From: Nymphaea colorata
Lineage: Eukaryota; Streptophyta; Magnoliopsida; Nymphaeales; Nymphaeaceae
Reading direction: 5' to 3'
DNA: 64,000 bases
Assembly (NCBI RefSeq): GCF_008831285.2
Contig: NC_045143.1
Location: 6,891,503-6,955,502, forward strand
A model generated the notes under the pieces. It made no database searches, had not been told where the DNA came from, and saw only the letters and a list, made by a program, of their open reading frames with translations. This document shows, piece after piece, positions 10,741-24,589 of the stretch. Position 1 is the first letter of the stretch, and each line of letters begins with the position of its first letter. A program made the translations under genes and the position numbers.

Positions 10741-12505
10741 TTTTAAAAAATTCTAAATATTTGTCAGTTATTACAATTGGAATGGACGAAATATGAAAAA
10801 TAACGAAAAAAAGATAAAGAGGTGGCATGGCGATTCCTTTAAAGAAAGAGAAAATTGCAATATTGCCTAAAAACGGAAAAGATTCAATTAGGAGCTTCCA
10901 TCGGAGCTCCTCCGCGATTCGTAGTTTCCAGAAACTTTATAAAGGAGGGAGGCAATTTTCATAAATTTTAAATACTAGCACTTTTAACCTTTAAAAACAT
11001 GGGAGGGCCAGTGGCCACTTGTCTCTCGTTCATTGTGTCCTTGACCATCTACTAGACAGCGCGTGAATAGCGCTAAAAAGGCTATGAGACTGGAAGTCTC
11101 GAGACCTTTTCCACCTTCCCTTTCTGCCATTTTTTAGAACAACCAAATTTTAAGAAGTTCAATCACAAAAAATGACGGTATGTCAATGTTGGACGCTGAG
11201 CTGACAAGGAATTCTCAAAAGGGAGGACCAACGCTACAAGATGCTAAAACTCACAAACGCAAGCGCCATTTCATTTCTCTCCATGACAAGTACCTCTATA
11301 CATAATTTATTTATAGGCCACCAAATCTCTTCATCTACCTATAATTATGTCGCACATTTATGCTTATTAAAATATAAAACTTCTTATTTAAAGAACTACT
11401 TTATTTTCACATGTCTTTTCTGTGAAACTACTAAATTAAATAACCATAATTCAATTGTAACTCACACCAAAGCTCACATTAAACATATATTGAACATTGC
11501 TTCCCTTCAATGTGCCAAATACTTCTTTACTTTCTCTAAACTTGAGGAATTTTAACAATAATAACGACTCAGTTCCTAAACCCGTCGGCAACTTCTTCTT
11601 CAAATATTGTACATTTCCTCACTGCAACAAGTCCTATTAACACCACAATTTTGCAGAAATGATATATCCTTGTTAAAAACAAGAATTTTTTGTTACAGAT
11701 TGTTCATTTATTATTACAAAAAGTCTACGCAAGTTCCTTTCGACTTACATTCTTGTCATCCAAATGATTAGACATACTGCTGCAAAAAACAGCTATACAT
11801 GGATTTTCTATTGATGATAAAGCCACCAAGTTTTGCTTCTTTAATCTCTTAATCAATAACTGCTCTTGACCCAAATGTTAAATAAAGATCATCTGCTTTT
11901 GCTTTTTCAATCATCTGTCAATATCATTGATTGAATTCACTAAGAACGTCCCTGTAGAGCGAGAGTAAGTCGTTTTTCGGGCATCAATTGGACATATTTA
12001 ATAACCGTCGTTGGTGGAAACCAAGATGAACATCCCACAATCCTCCTGTCCATGGTGTTGAGTTTTCTCCTCAGCCTCCAATGTGTCGCTCGTCACTGGA
12101 GTAGTTTGCTGGTCAAGAGGTGCAGATAAACCCTCCAAGGATTGAGAGGAGAGAGAAAAACAATTAAGAAATTGAACTGTTTATGAAACTTTCGTATAAA
12201 CACCCATATTTATCGCAGCTCCCCAAGCCTACAATGACAATGGAGGATGACATTCCAGTACTAGGGTTTCTCCCGAAGGCAAGGAAGAAACTAAGAGAGC
12301 CCTCCCAATACGCTACACAAGGCCAGGATTAGGCCACACATATATCTTCGAAATTCCCCAAATAATTGTAGTAGAAAAAAACGATTGACATAATCAACAC
12401 GGTAAGCAATTCACATACGACATGGAAAATAGTGAAGATTTTAGTGCAAGGATATCACAATAGCAACTTGTTGATACAATTTATCATGTGGATGACCGTC
12501 TTAAT
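10741..12505. other. 3' flank of receptor copy B
   Basis: AT-rich, non-coding. The part at 10680-11100 is alignable with 56260-56620 (3' flank of copy E) and the part at about 12030-12480 with 27036-27780 (3' flank of copy C). The open frame at 11241-11555 has no recognisable motif. Confidence 0.6.
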
Positions 12506-14969
12506 TTACCTTGCAGATGGATAAATGTTTGAATCCGCGTTCGATGTACGAGTAGCACTTGATGATGTTTTGCCGAATGATGATGAATATGCGGAGAATG
12601 CCCACTTTTTCCCGCTTCCACTTGTCTTTCTAGATCTCTCGATCTCCATGGCTTCTTTCAAGTGAGCCACAACTTCTGTCATAGTAGGCCTTATGACCGA
12701 CTTCTCCTCAGTGCATGTCATTGCCGTCTCCGCAACCATGCGTATGGAGTTGATATCGCATTGACCTTGTAGTCTGGGATCAATAATAACTTTGATGTCC
12801 TTTCTCATAAGTTCTGGACGAACAAGTTTAACTAGTGGGACTCTTTCTCCGTTGCAATTAGTTGATATGGCAGATCGGCCAGTAATGAGCTCAAACAGGA
12901 CAACCCCAAATCCATACACATCACTCTTCTCAGTAACTTGGTTGGTGTAACAATACCTAAATACAGAAAAAATTTTAGCGATCAAGTCATTTTAATGAAA
13001 TTAATCCTTCATCCTACTGAAGGATTGGGGGAACAAGAAAAAATAAAATAATAGGATCGTGTTGCAGAAACACAAGTATTCAAAGGGTTCCATCTCCCAT
13101 GTTTGTGAACAGTATAGAATGAAGAGCTCAGCTAATGAGTTTGTTCTATGATCAATTTCCCAGTTACCAAATATAAGGCAATCTACATTCTTAAAAATTA
13201 TACGTAATTGTCCTCTTAGTGTTCTGGGGAACCTGCACAAACCAGACCATGATGGATTCTTACATCAAATTGGACATGTTCAGTAGCCTCTCAAGGACTT
13301 TGCTCTTATTTAAAGTTGAAAGTGACTATAAGCTAGTTATGGAGCATTATCTTTGGTTTAGCAGAATAATCTAGGAACTGCACTTAAGACATTTCATGGT
13401 TGATGTAAACCTTGATTTAAATAGGCCGCCCAAAAGATTCAGTGCACTGCTGACTGACAAAATGAAACTTGCTTTCAAAAGGTCAGTAACATACTCAGGG
13501 TCTAGATACCCAGCTGTGCCAGCAACAGCAGTTGTAATATGTGTAACCTCATCTGAGACAACAGCCTTTGACAGCCCAAAATCTGCAACCTTTGCTTCAA
13601 ATTTCTCATTGACTAGAATGTTGCTCGACTTCACATCCCTGTGAATGAATGCCGGTGTACATCCTGAATGCAAGTATTCCAGACCTGCATCTCCAAGTTG
13701 TATCCATTTTAAGTATTTGGACAGTATGAAAGTTTGAAGACTGGGATCAAACCAAGTAAAAGAAAGATGACATTATTCAGAAAAGATCAGGCGCTAACCT
13801 TTTGCTGCATCCAAAGCTATGTTCAACCGTTGTTGCCAGTTCAATGCAGCAGCCGTTTCTTCTGTAAAAGATACTGTGCTTGAGATTTTTGAAAACCGTA
13901 AAACTGATTCGTTTGGTTCTCAACACATGTCAAGCACCCCAGGAGCACATTAAATGATAAAATGCCAGAACAGAGTACTTTGATTTTTGAAAATGATCAC
14001 ATATGATATGATAAACTGTAGGTGGCCTGTCAATACTAGTTTTTAGTCATAAAAATATGAACCAGAGCAAGCACTTGTGGACATACCTGAAATTAGTTTC
14101 TGAAGATTTCCATTAGACATGTACTCGTAAATGAGGATCAACTCTTTTTCATCATCACAGTACCCAACAAATTGGGTTAAATATTTATAGTGAACTTGCA
14201 TCAGCATCTTAACCTGCAGGCACATGTAAGGACTTACTGTTGGCCTATAGTTTGTGAGTGCTCCCACTGCTTTTATCCTAATATATTGTTGTCACCATAC
14301 AAACCTCAGCAGCAAATTCCTTAGTTCCTCGTTCAACAAGTCTTGAGGACAGTTTCTTAACTGCGACTTCGCTTCCATCTTTGAGACGTCCATAGAAGAC
14401 AGTGCCGAACCCTCCTCTACCAATAACTTTCTCAAAGTTATTCGTCATCTCCACCACTTGAGAGTAAGTGAAAGTGCCACTTTTGCCGGATCCCAATCCT
14501 GCATGTTGTCCCGGAAGACTGTCAACCATTTCTTTGTTGTCTTTAGGACGTCTGCCTTTCCCTGGCATAGCTATGTCAGAAATGTAGAAAGTATTGTAGA
14601 ATGTGATGTAGCTTAGAATATGGGCATGAACATAGTATTGTTCAATTTATATGTAAGCAAATTGACCTTCTAATTTACTGGACCAGCAGTGATGAGATTC
14701 AATTCAAAAGGTGGAGAACAAATTACCTTGATTGAATTTATATATCTCCTTCCACCTCTGAACTTGATCAATTCCATGTGTTATAAACTAGCTCTGTCTT
14801 AGAAGTATGGCAGAATTGGTCTATAACTAGATCCCATTTGGCATCACAAAAAATGTGTTTCTTCCATTCACAAAGTGAACTCAACAAGTTAATTTGTTTT
14901 CATATGCAGTCCTAAGCATATTTTCGGTTAGAATAATTGCGAAGCTGAGAATTACTTTCATCCGTGTCG

Positions 14970-15030
<61 letters not shown>

Positions 15031-16289
15031 CAGATTCTGATATATTTATCTATGCATGCTAAGTACTTGCAGGTTAAAAGAGCAACTCACCCTGTTTTCT
15101 TTGCTTGATCACTACAGTGACCACCAATAGAAGAATTGCGGTTGCAACAACAAGAGATACCACAGCGGGAATCACAATTAAATGCAGCTTCCTGCCCTTT
15201 TCATCTTGGTCGCATTGATTTTCTTCACAAATCTGAGGATTGCCATCAATGCTTCAATGATGAAAAAAAACGAAGAAAATATGATCTTGTCAGCATTACT
15301 GGACGGAAGACAAACTTATGGCATTATTCTTTTTTCAAGTTTCTGCAAACCTTAATATGATTACTCCCGTCTTATTTTTTTGCCGCAAGCCAGGAGGGAT
15401 TGATCCAGAGAGATCGTTGGTCGACAGGTCACTGGATTTGCACACCAAATGTTTCATGAGTAGTAAGAATTTTACAAGCGCACCATTTTAAGCTAAAGAC
15501 GTTTCTCACATGTTGTTCAAATTTTGGAGGTCTTGCAGAAATTCTGGCACTTCCCCCTTCAGGTTGTTCCTTGACAAGTTCCTAAACGAAGAATGAATTT
15601 GCAAGCAACAACAATGGCGGTAATGAAGTTAATTGAGGCCACAAACGTAAAGAGTTCGAAATTAAAGTAGCTAACTAGTCTTTGACAGACTCACAATGTT
15701 TTAAGCGCTGTCAGTTCGGAAATTTGTTGAGCAATAGTACCATTCAGCTCACTGTTAGAGAGATCCCTGCAAATGAAATATCTTATGGTACATTACTTTC
15801 CAAGAAAAGCATAGTAACAACTAGTCAGAAAACAAGCGGAAGTCTCACAAAGTCAATATTCGTGGTGTCGAAGCATTGTCACAGGTCAAACCATCCCAAG
15901 GGGGAACAGGAAGACAAGGATCTCCCCTCCAGTTTTTCTTAAGGTTATAGAACTCTTTGATTGCCTGAAGAGCATTAACTGCACACATGGAGAATGGACA
16001 ATTTAAGAAAGGAGAACAAAATCACAAATGTGTAAATTATCACTTAAAAAATCCGGGCAAAACTTTATTCCCAGTTAGAATCAGCAAAGCAGTTTCATAG
16101 ATCGAGAAGTGTCTCAATTTGCATGGAGTTAACCATGTAATAACTTATTTATTTCTCAAATGAAGTTTTTGGGACCAATTCAATCCCATAATAAGAGCAA
16201 CGTCACCTGAGTGCAGGGTGTGGGTGTTGGTGCTGGTGTGGATGATGTTGGAGGAACTTTTTAAAAAAAATTAGGTGTGGGTGGGGCAA

Positions 16290-16334
<45 letters not shown>

Positions 16335-19300
16335 TTTGTTACATTTATTTAACTGTTTAGTAACCTTATGTATTTATATTTATATATAATTTTTTTGTAT
16401 TAAAGATAGTTTAGTTATATGTACACTTAAAATTTTCAGTTTTGACTTGGTTTGGCTGACCGAACCGAATGTGCTGTGTCGGAAAAACACCAGCACTAGC
16501 ACCAATGTCCACGGGTGCGACAACCATTTAGAAAAACTGGTGATATAGATTAATAGTAGTTTTTGAGACAATATTTACAGGAAAAGTCCCAAGCGTTTGT
16601 TCGGCGTTGAATTTCCCCGAGTTTGAACTTTTGTTCCGCCTCTTAGGGCTAAGGCCTGAATCTGCATGTCAGAAAACTTCAACCAAAAGTAAGAAAACAG
16701 TACCTTAAATCATATTATGCCGTTAGAAAAAAGAAGGGAAAAAAATAAAAGCACCACTTTTAGGGAACGCAATGTAAGGAATCACACATTAAAGAAGACT
16801 TACGTACATCAGGTTACGTTTGAGTTCCATTCTTGAAATATTTCACAAGACTTTTGATTTGTATTCAGTGATATATCCAAACTTTATGCGAGTAATCGCC
16901 GAAGGGTAATACAAAATAGTGGATACCTGCCTTTTGATTTTACACTCATTAATCGGTTCCCTTACACCAAAATGTGTGTATGCTACTGTATGCTTACTGT
17001 GTACTCCTGTTTCCAAGAGGAAGTAATAAAAGCAAAATGTTAAGATCATCTACCTTCTCGAGCATCGGTTGCAGAACGCGCGACTGTAAGCGCTTTGTAG
17101 ACCTCGAAGGAGTTGAGGACTGCGCCCTCGTCTGAAGTATTGACCGATCGTATGGAGAATGAGTACTGGGAGGCAGTTTCAGGACTAGTTGAGTAGGAGA
17201 CATTGCTGCGGAAGGGGTGAACATCGACAGGATCACCCCAGTCCTGACCGTTCATTTGAACCTGCATCTGCCTCGGTTGGCGCCCAACCGGTCGCACTAT
17301 GTCGGCGAACTCTAAGTAGAGGTAGAAGCTGTCGTCAACTCCCCCAGGCCAGTTGACCAAGATCTTATCCTTCGAATAGACAGCAGTTTGCATGACGACC
17401 GACGGCATCCCAAACATTGGGTCGCCAGACTCGCTCACTGTTTCATTTGTGCTGTAGGGAGTCCCATAACTGTTGTAGTTTGGCTCCCATATGCGATCAA
17501 AGCGGTCGTCCGGGTACCTGCCGCATTCAGTAATTTACATCTAGAACGTTAGATTATGCCGAGAAAACATATATTTTCCAAAATTTTAGCCAAATAGACG
17601 TGAGCTACCCGGAGCAAAACCCAAATTTTAATTCTTAAACAATCTCATAAGTCCTGAAAATTTCAACGATACAAAATTCCAGAACATTTGAAAAGTATAT
17701 CTTACCGGATACAGGACACTCATGTGATCATTGTAGCAGTTCTTTCTTTTCATTTAATTACAAGAACACACCTAGCATTAGGAGAAATAACACAAATCAC
17801 CACTCATTTTTTATACCTAATAAACAAACAGGCATTTGGTTTTTGGGAGAAATTCTCGAAGAACCAAATAGTAACAGTAACTACTATATAACATATCATG
17901 TAAAATGACCAAAGTAATTTTTGTAAAGAATTACCCATATCTGAATTGCTTTTGAGAAGCGCGCTTAGTTTTGTTATTCTATATCAAAGCTTAACACTTC
18001 TGTTACTGTGTGGCATTTTGACAACTTCCCTTGAAAATTCATGAGTTCCTAGTTATTAAATAAACGATGGTTAATTTGTTATAAATTCAAATTAAAGTTA
18101 CATTCTTGTTATAGATTTTTGTGAATTTTTTTAACCCAATCTTATACTGAACAATTATGCAACACAATTATGTATGGTAATTGAATTTACATATATCTTT
18201 CTTTTTCTTCGACGCTGTTGTACAGAACCATATGGAAGACATCTATCCATCACAACTAAATTGAAACAGCTCGGATTTAAGATTTACGCTTCAATAATCA
18301 ACCCAAAAATTGCTATTTGAAGGGGAGAAAAGGAGCAAGTTAAGAACTACTCACACAGTATAATTATTGGCTCCAACGTCTACTCGCTTGACTGTTTTCA
18401 AAGCAAGAGAGAGCGAGCTATTGGCAGGGGCATACATGTCAGGATTGAGTGGCCGGAGCTTCAAACCAGAAATGAAAGGTATTCCACGTCCTGTGTTCAC
18501 GAGGCACACAAACAGATAGTTTGACTCTGCTTGGACGACCAACTCTGGCCGGAACGATTGATCGTTAGAAGTCAGGTTCACAGTGTCCCAGAAGTCCGCA
18601 CCAAAATAGAGGTCGAAGCTTGGTATTGTATTGAGGCGGTCATAGTTGCCGTACAGGAAGGCAGCCCGGAGGATATACTTTGTGCCAACGGTCGCCGGCA
18701 GCTGATAGCAGTTTCTTTTGTAGTTTGGGAAGGACCTCACCGTGTAGTATGCTTCGTTGGAGCCTTTCCCGATGCTGGTGGTGGGATCAATCCGACCATT
18801 CACTCCGCTGTCAATGAACCCGTCGTCGGACACATAGGTGAGGTTGTCATAGGAGTTAATGTAACTGTGAGTCTCGCTTAGTCCACAGTCGATGCTGATA
18901 AACCCTGCCACCAAATTGTGCACATAGGCTATCAGATTAGGTATAAAATCTATATCTGAACTAATATAACCTTTCAAAAATTTAAATACTACCTTCGTCG
19001 AAATCAGAATTAAACACGTCTGAGAGCAGTGGTTGGTCACACAATAATATGTTACCGTTTAAAACGCCAGTGGGAAAGCGACTAGTCCAAATAAATCCAG
19101 CACGAAAAAATTTCACTCGTAATCATTGGCACGGCACAGAGGCTGAACCAAAAACCTTACACAAGGTCTATTCCTCTTTACAGAAATGTCTTGAAAAAAC
19201 TAATGGGCCAATGTCAAGATCAACTGTCGCAAGTCTCCACTTGCAAAATCAGGTGCTTAAACATAATAACTGCAATTGAAAGCATAGTCATAAATAATGT

Positions 19301-20186
19301 TTTGGAGTTTTAAGCTGTGAGATTTTTTTTAAGTATAACATGGTGAACTAGAAAGAAAAAGTAAAATATGGTAAATTTTTAAAAATTTAAAAAATCTAAA
19401 ATGAAAGAAAATATAATAAGTGAGAAACTAATAAACATTGAAAAATAAATAGATGTGTAACAAATAAAAAAATGAAAAAAAAAAAACTGTTTGACATTAA
19501 AAAAATATGAAAAAATGAAAAAAAGGAAGAGAACACCAACAAAAGTGTTTTTTTGTTTTTAACGTTTTTCAAAAAAACTCGTTTTTTAAGTTTTAAACGG
19601 TAATTTTATTTTATTTTTGTTTTTTTTAAGAAAAAGCACGCCAATTATAACTGGGAACGGTAAATTTTCTGTTCAACCTGTAAATACTTTCAATAAAGGT
19701 AAATATACGAACGACCTTTTAGAAATAAAAAAAACAGATAGATGAGAACTAAATGTAGTATAAAACACTACAACGGCTGCCATAAGGCGACTACAATTTT
19801 ATTTCTTAATTAAAGTTGAAAAGGGCATAGAATGGCAATGAAAGTTATTTGGTATGGAAACACCAAGCTTGTGCTGTATACAGTAGTGGTCTTGGTCAAG
19901 CATATGAGGATCTACCCTTCCAAAAGGACTTATCTTATATTATCTAAGGAACAAGATTATTTCTGCAGGAAGAACAGAAGGAATTGCCAGTAAAAGATTC
20001 CTTGTTCGCCTGTTCACAGAAAGTTCTGGCCATAATTTGTCTAGATAACTATATTAGCACGAGAGTCCTTCAGCTGATGAGAAAGACTCGATTTAAGAAG
20101 AGAGCATGAATACCTGTTTGTGCTCCTCCCAGTAAGAGCACGGCAGCACAGCAGAGCAGAAAGAAGAAACCATGTACGTCCATCAT
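12506..20186 (-). CDS. Malectin-like LRR receptor-like Ser/Thr kinase (LRR-I type), copy B, intact
   Basis: Plasma-membrane receptor kinase of the family containing Arabidopsis FRK1/SIRK and IOS1. My 13-exon model: 20114-20186, 18355-18904, 17054-17517, 15849-15978, 15695-15766, 15510-15581, 15351-15431, 15091-15251, 14305-14570, 14087-14213, 13799-13861, 13495-13684, 12506-12956; all introns GT-AG, total 2700 bases, 899 residues, no internal stop. Layout: signal peptide 1-24 ([13 protein letters not shown]), malectin-like domain about 25-362, LRR N-cap (NWRGDPCLP) and three LRRs from exons 5-7 (about 363-480), transmembrane about 505-529, kinase from about 580. Catalytic features are present: GRGGFG loop (about 585), VAVKK lysine (about 606), HRD (about 701), DFG (about 721), GTAGYLDPE; the HRD arginine makes it an RD kinase. 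Ligand unknown; a defence or development role is inferred from the family. Confidence 0.93.
14969..15031. repeat. (TA)n(GA)n microsatellite in intron 8 of copy B
   Basis: Alternating TA with one interruption, followed by a GA run. The orthologous position in copy C (35154-35296) carries a longer, two-sided version. Confidence 0.9.
16288..16331. repeat. (AT)n microsatellite in intron 3 of copy B
   Basis: Uninterrupted AT dinucleotide run between exons 3 and 4 of copy B. Confidence 0.9.
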
Positions 20187-20200
20187 CTTATCCAAAATTA

Positions 20201-20229
20201 TCTCTCTCTCTCTCTCTCTCTCGCTCTCA
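20201..20229. repeat. (CT)n tract in the probable 5' UTR of copy B
   Basis: A CT run (GA on the coding strand) starts about 15 bases upstream of the start codon of copy B. Such tracts are common in plant 5' leaders. Shorter CT runs occur upstream of copy D exon 1 (about 42020-42035). Confidence 0.75.
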
Positions 20230-20323
20230 ACGTTCTAAGAAGAACAGAGCCTTCGAATAACCAGCAGTGTCTTCAAAAATGCGGGTTACATGCACAAGCC
20301 TGTGCACCTTCACGTTGATTGAC

Positions 20324-20331
20324 TATTTAAA
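20324..20331 (-). promoter_or_regulatory. Possible TATA box of copy B
   Basis: TTTAAATA on the minus strand, about 140 bases upstream of the ATG. Position and sequence fit a plant TATA box, but nothing else confirms it. Confidence 0.35.
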
Positions 20332-22480
20332 GACGATGCCAGATCAAGACTCGACTAATTGGTTGGCTAGTGCATGTTTGGTGCCCATGGATGAGTACCC
20401 TGCGGTTAAAGGAAGGAGGGGCTCCACATTGTTTGGATTTTGTTTGCACTACATTACGGTTGACTCGACTCGGCCACGGATTAAATCTATTTGACTAAGA
20501 ACCCCATTAACTGTACTGGTAATGGAACAGCAAACTAGTCTTTTTACATAGAGTCTCAGTTAAGAACCAGGCACTCTTTCTCTCTCACAACACCAAAAGA
20601 AGAAAACCAATGAACAAAAGAAAGAAGAACACCAAGAAAAGAAAACCAATGAAGAAAAGAGAGAAAGACAACGATTTTATGTGGGTGGGATATGAAGGTC
20701 CTCCTATGTCCAAAGTCGCACTCTTATAGTAGAATAAAAAAACCTTTTCCATCTTAAACATGGGGATTAAGGCACAACCGCAAGATACAAAATTATATAA
20801 ATGCCCTTACAAAAAAATTGCAAAATTTGGAGAAGCCTATTAAGTGTAGATCATGTTAAACTCACTTGGGACAAGGATGTGAAAGGATTTGTTTGGCTAA
20901 AGGATCCAAGACAGAATTTTCTCACGAGGCAACGCCCAATATACCGATTTGAATCTGAGACCAGGCACAATTAATGGGGCTGGAATGCTGTTCACCAAGG
21001 GGCAGAGACAGAAATTGTTTATAAGAGAAAATGAATTATATAGTTTCAAAGTTTTGACAGGCAGCCTCGTACTATTTTTAAACTCATGAGATTTACCATG
21101 CGTTGCAGGGCCGAGGCCATCGACCAGTATCGGCATTAATGCCTGCATGGTTATGAACTCAATGTCTGGTATGCTCATGTGAATAATACATAGAAAATTG
21201 TAACATAGATTGTTTTAAATTAATGCTAAAAGACTATTATTTTTTCCAAACAAGCGACCATCTGTTTTCGAAAGAACAGGGAGATCTAGATCTTTTATTT
21301 ATTAGCTTTTAGGGGTTCAATCAAGAGTAATCATTAAAACAAAAAAAAAAAAAAAATCAAATAGTGGGAACTGGCTGCGTAGGAAAGGGGCAAAAGGAAT
21401 TAATCGGCCATCAATGTAAGATAGAAGCTATGTAACGATTTTCAAACTCGAGCATCTCTCACGTCTCTGCATGAAAGTGAGACAGGACAGTGAAAGATTT
21501 TGATTTGTCCATCTAAAGAAGATGCAAGAGGCTTTTGAGGAGCAGATGGCGAGTGGCTTTCGAGCATGAGTAGAGAAAGAAGCAAGGGCTCGACAGATGT
21601 TTAGTTAGCTTTAATTTATTTTCATCACCTTGCGGTAGACTTGTCTCAGACACCGACTCACCATCCAGCCCATTTCTCACGATCCAGCAGACTACGATCC
21701 AACCCTTTTCTCACGCACAAACGCGCAATCGCATTGAGAGCTCATTATTCCAAATAAGACAATTTCATGTGTGGTCTCCATCCTTACCACAAAGGAGACA
21801 AGGTTAGACTTCTTACCTTCTTCCTCACGTCTGCAAACAAGGAGGAGGAGAAACCGGCAGTCCAATGTTTGGCCCCATCTGTGTTTAGCTACTTTTAGTC
21901 GACTGTATGAGGCGCATTAATAAGCTAATAACGAAAGCGGGATATTTGGTGCCATTCAGGATCGCAAAGTCCTTTAATAACCATTTTCCCTTTTATTATT
22001 GTTTGAAATTATATATATGTTTTTAAATTAACTCACTAAAGAATAAGACAGTTAGTAAATTAGTGATTAGCGTCAAATAAAGTCCACAATGACGTGAATC
22101 CCTGTCACAAGGCTCCTCTTTTAATTTTTCATTTTTGCGTTGATATAGAGGAATGCGTGATACAAGCACTGCATCACTAGTAACAGGTGACATGGCACCG
22201 TAATGGGTTGCTAATTCGCACCTACTGCAAATTAATGCAAATTGTTTATCCATCAGTAACGTCAGTTGTGTGCGCCATTAGTTCATTTGGTGCACGTACG
22301 AAAGGCATGTACACTAAAAAAAACAGAGTGAAAGTTGAGGTGTTGAGGAAATTATTTAAAAAGAAATGTACTCTTTATTTTTTTAACTTTTTTTTATTCT
22401 TACATAAACATTCCCTTTTTTCTATTAACCAAAACATTTTGGTCATTAGACCTACTACACAAAATTATGCACCCAATCGA
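20332..22480. other. 5' flank of copy B, repeat-rich, no gene seen
   Basis: Sequence up to about 20870 is alignable with the 5' flank of copy D (42290-42500), for example GGGGCTCCACATTG. At 21577-21880 there is another copy of a repeat also found at 23985-24080, 24420-24810 and 42855-43135 (GAAGCAAGGGCT, TCACGTCGTGCAAACAAG or close variants). The minus-strand frame at 20897-21178 is not recognisable. Confidence 0.55.
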
Positions 22481-22685
22481 CAGTAGCGGAGTTAAGTGTG
22501 GGTTGATGTGGGCCACTGCTCACGTAGCCAACGCCAATCCTTGAAAACCTTTATTATGATGGAGATGGAGCTGGATTTGAGTCCAGCCAAATGTAATGCC
22601 AACATTAAACTCACCTCAATATCCAAAGGCACCAAACCGGACTAAAGATAGTGCCCCTTTGATAAAGGGTCTGGCTCCACCCCTG
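22481..22685. mobile_element. Short hAT-type MITE
   Basis: A 205-bp element has ends CAGTAGCGGAG and CTCCACCCCTG (inverted match 8 of 11) and is flanked by CCAATCGA and CCAATCAA, an 8-bp target duplication with one mismatch. There is no coding capacity. Confidence 0.65.
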
Positions 22686-22756
22686 CCAATCAAGGCTCAT
22701 ATTCTGCATTATGGATTCGTTTTTTCATGTGAACTCATCCATCGCATATGTCTTTG

Positions 22757-22791
<35 letters not shown>

Positions 22792-24589
22792 ATATTCTCA
22801 AGCGCCTGCACAATAAACCATGCGCTTGCCATTCAATTACCATACGTCATGCGGTATGTATCTTAATACAACATTTATTCACAGTGTTTTACGTTCAAAT
22901 AGAGAATAAGGGTAAGGGAATAAGGAGGGCCACTACCATCATAAAGGCCGTCTAATCCGTAGTTGACTGTTCTCCCCCAGACATGAAATGATGAAAATCG
23001 GTCTCCTTCAGGTTTCAACTACCCAAACATAGCAATCAGAGGACGAATAATCCACAATATCGTTGGAGGCTTTGATTGAATTCAATAAGAGTAAATCATC
23101 TTTTTTTTTTTTGCATCAACTAGATAGATTTAATAACCATTGGTGGTGGAAACTAGGAAAAAAAAATTATTTCATCCCACTAAGTTTTTACAAATTTTGC
23201 GAATCAAGTAAATTAAATCCTCCTTTATAAAAACATTATAACAATAACCCACGAGTTTCTAAAACATTTCAAAAACAAATGCTTCATTTCCAACAATTTC
23301 TACTTTTATTCCATCCATACTCATGGAACGGAGAAATGAGTTTCTCATGTGTTTCCCGGAACCCATTTCTCATATAGATCCCTTGAAGTGGACATGTGGA
23401 AACCGGAATGTGGTGCCTAAACTAGTGGCTTTGGTCACTTGTTCCTGTTCTATGGCTGAACTCCACGGTTCAATATTGGTTGAAGCAACATATACAACGG
23501 GGGATGTGCTGTTTCCATGCTTACGGACTTCGAAAGGTGGAACCAACTTCTCCCTCTTTCTGTTTTTTTATGTTTCTGAAGTGTCAGACCTAAGTGGGAA
23601 GTGTGATACTCATTAACGCGTCTGCGTTTATGGTCCAAAGGAGTAGTTCTCACTGAACTTTCATTGGCCCACCAGCCAGCCCGACAAGCCATACTAGGTC
23701 CGTCCGAGCTCCATTCTCATGGATGAGTTACCAGTTAAAACAACCTGCAAGGGCTCCACAGTAGTTAGTTTGACTTGCATCTTCATCAACTTGCCTTTCA
23801 GTTGTGTATGTCATCGTGCATCCTACGGCCAATTTGTTAAGTTCTTTATAGAATGGGGATGGAACATAATTACCATCTTTAAAAAATCTTCCGTCCTAAG
23901 TGATTGAAATGACATATGAGAAGTGGGACAAAATTGGGAACAATCATTCAAATGGAGAACTCGTTTTTCCTCGTAATACAATTTTCTGTGTGGTCTCCAT
24001 CCTAATCCTGATGGAGATATTGAAACTAAAGGTTAGGCATGATGCCATCTTCCTCACGTCGTGCAAGGACGGGAGGTGGGAACAGAAGGGGACGACTCTT
24101 TTACAAACTAATAAGAAGCATATGATCAATGTTAGCTGTTTAATTTGGTCGCATCAGGTTGATAACTGAGCTGACAAAGACATCAAGGTTGAAGCTTTAG
24201 GTACTTAGTATTATTTTAATATTTAATTATTAATTTTCAATTAACTTAACCAATTTCATATTTCTCCTTAGTTTGGATAGTGTTTAAGTAAATTTATTAT
24301 ATTATAAATTTTTATTATTAACAAATTAAATATAATCCACTCATAATACAAGATGAAGATTTTGAGGAATATTGTTAGTTAGGTGGACATCATATTTGGT
24401 ACTCGGATGAACAGCCAGGTTAGAGGAAGAAGCAAGGGCTTCAGAGTTGTTTGACTTCTATTTTCACGACCTTGCTGTTTTCCTGACTCAATCACCATGG
24501 ATTAAACCCTTCGGTAGTATCACCATTAAGTAATGGGGATGAAGCAAAACTACCATCTTTCTAAAAAGTCTCTTACTCCTAGTTGTTGG
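22686..24589. other. Intergenic, repeat-rich, no gene seen
   Basis: It contains a (TA)n run at 22758-22796 and a copy of the flank repeat at 23900-24120. The frames at 23323-23616 and 22596-22955 are not recognisable; the second is partly microsatellite. Confidence 0.5.

Noticed and set aside
11241-11555. 104-codon plus-strand frame
   Set aside because: AT-rich, no motif, and the duplicated flanks of other copies do not preserve it.
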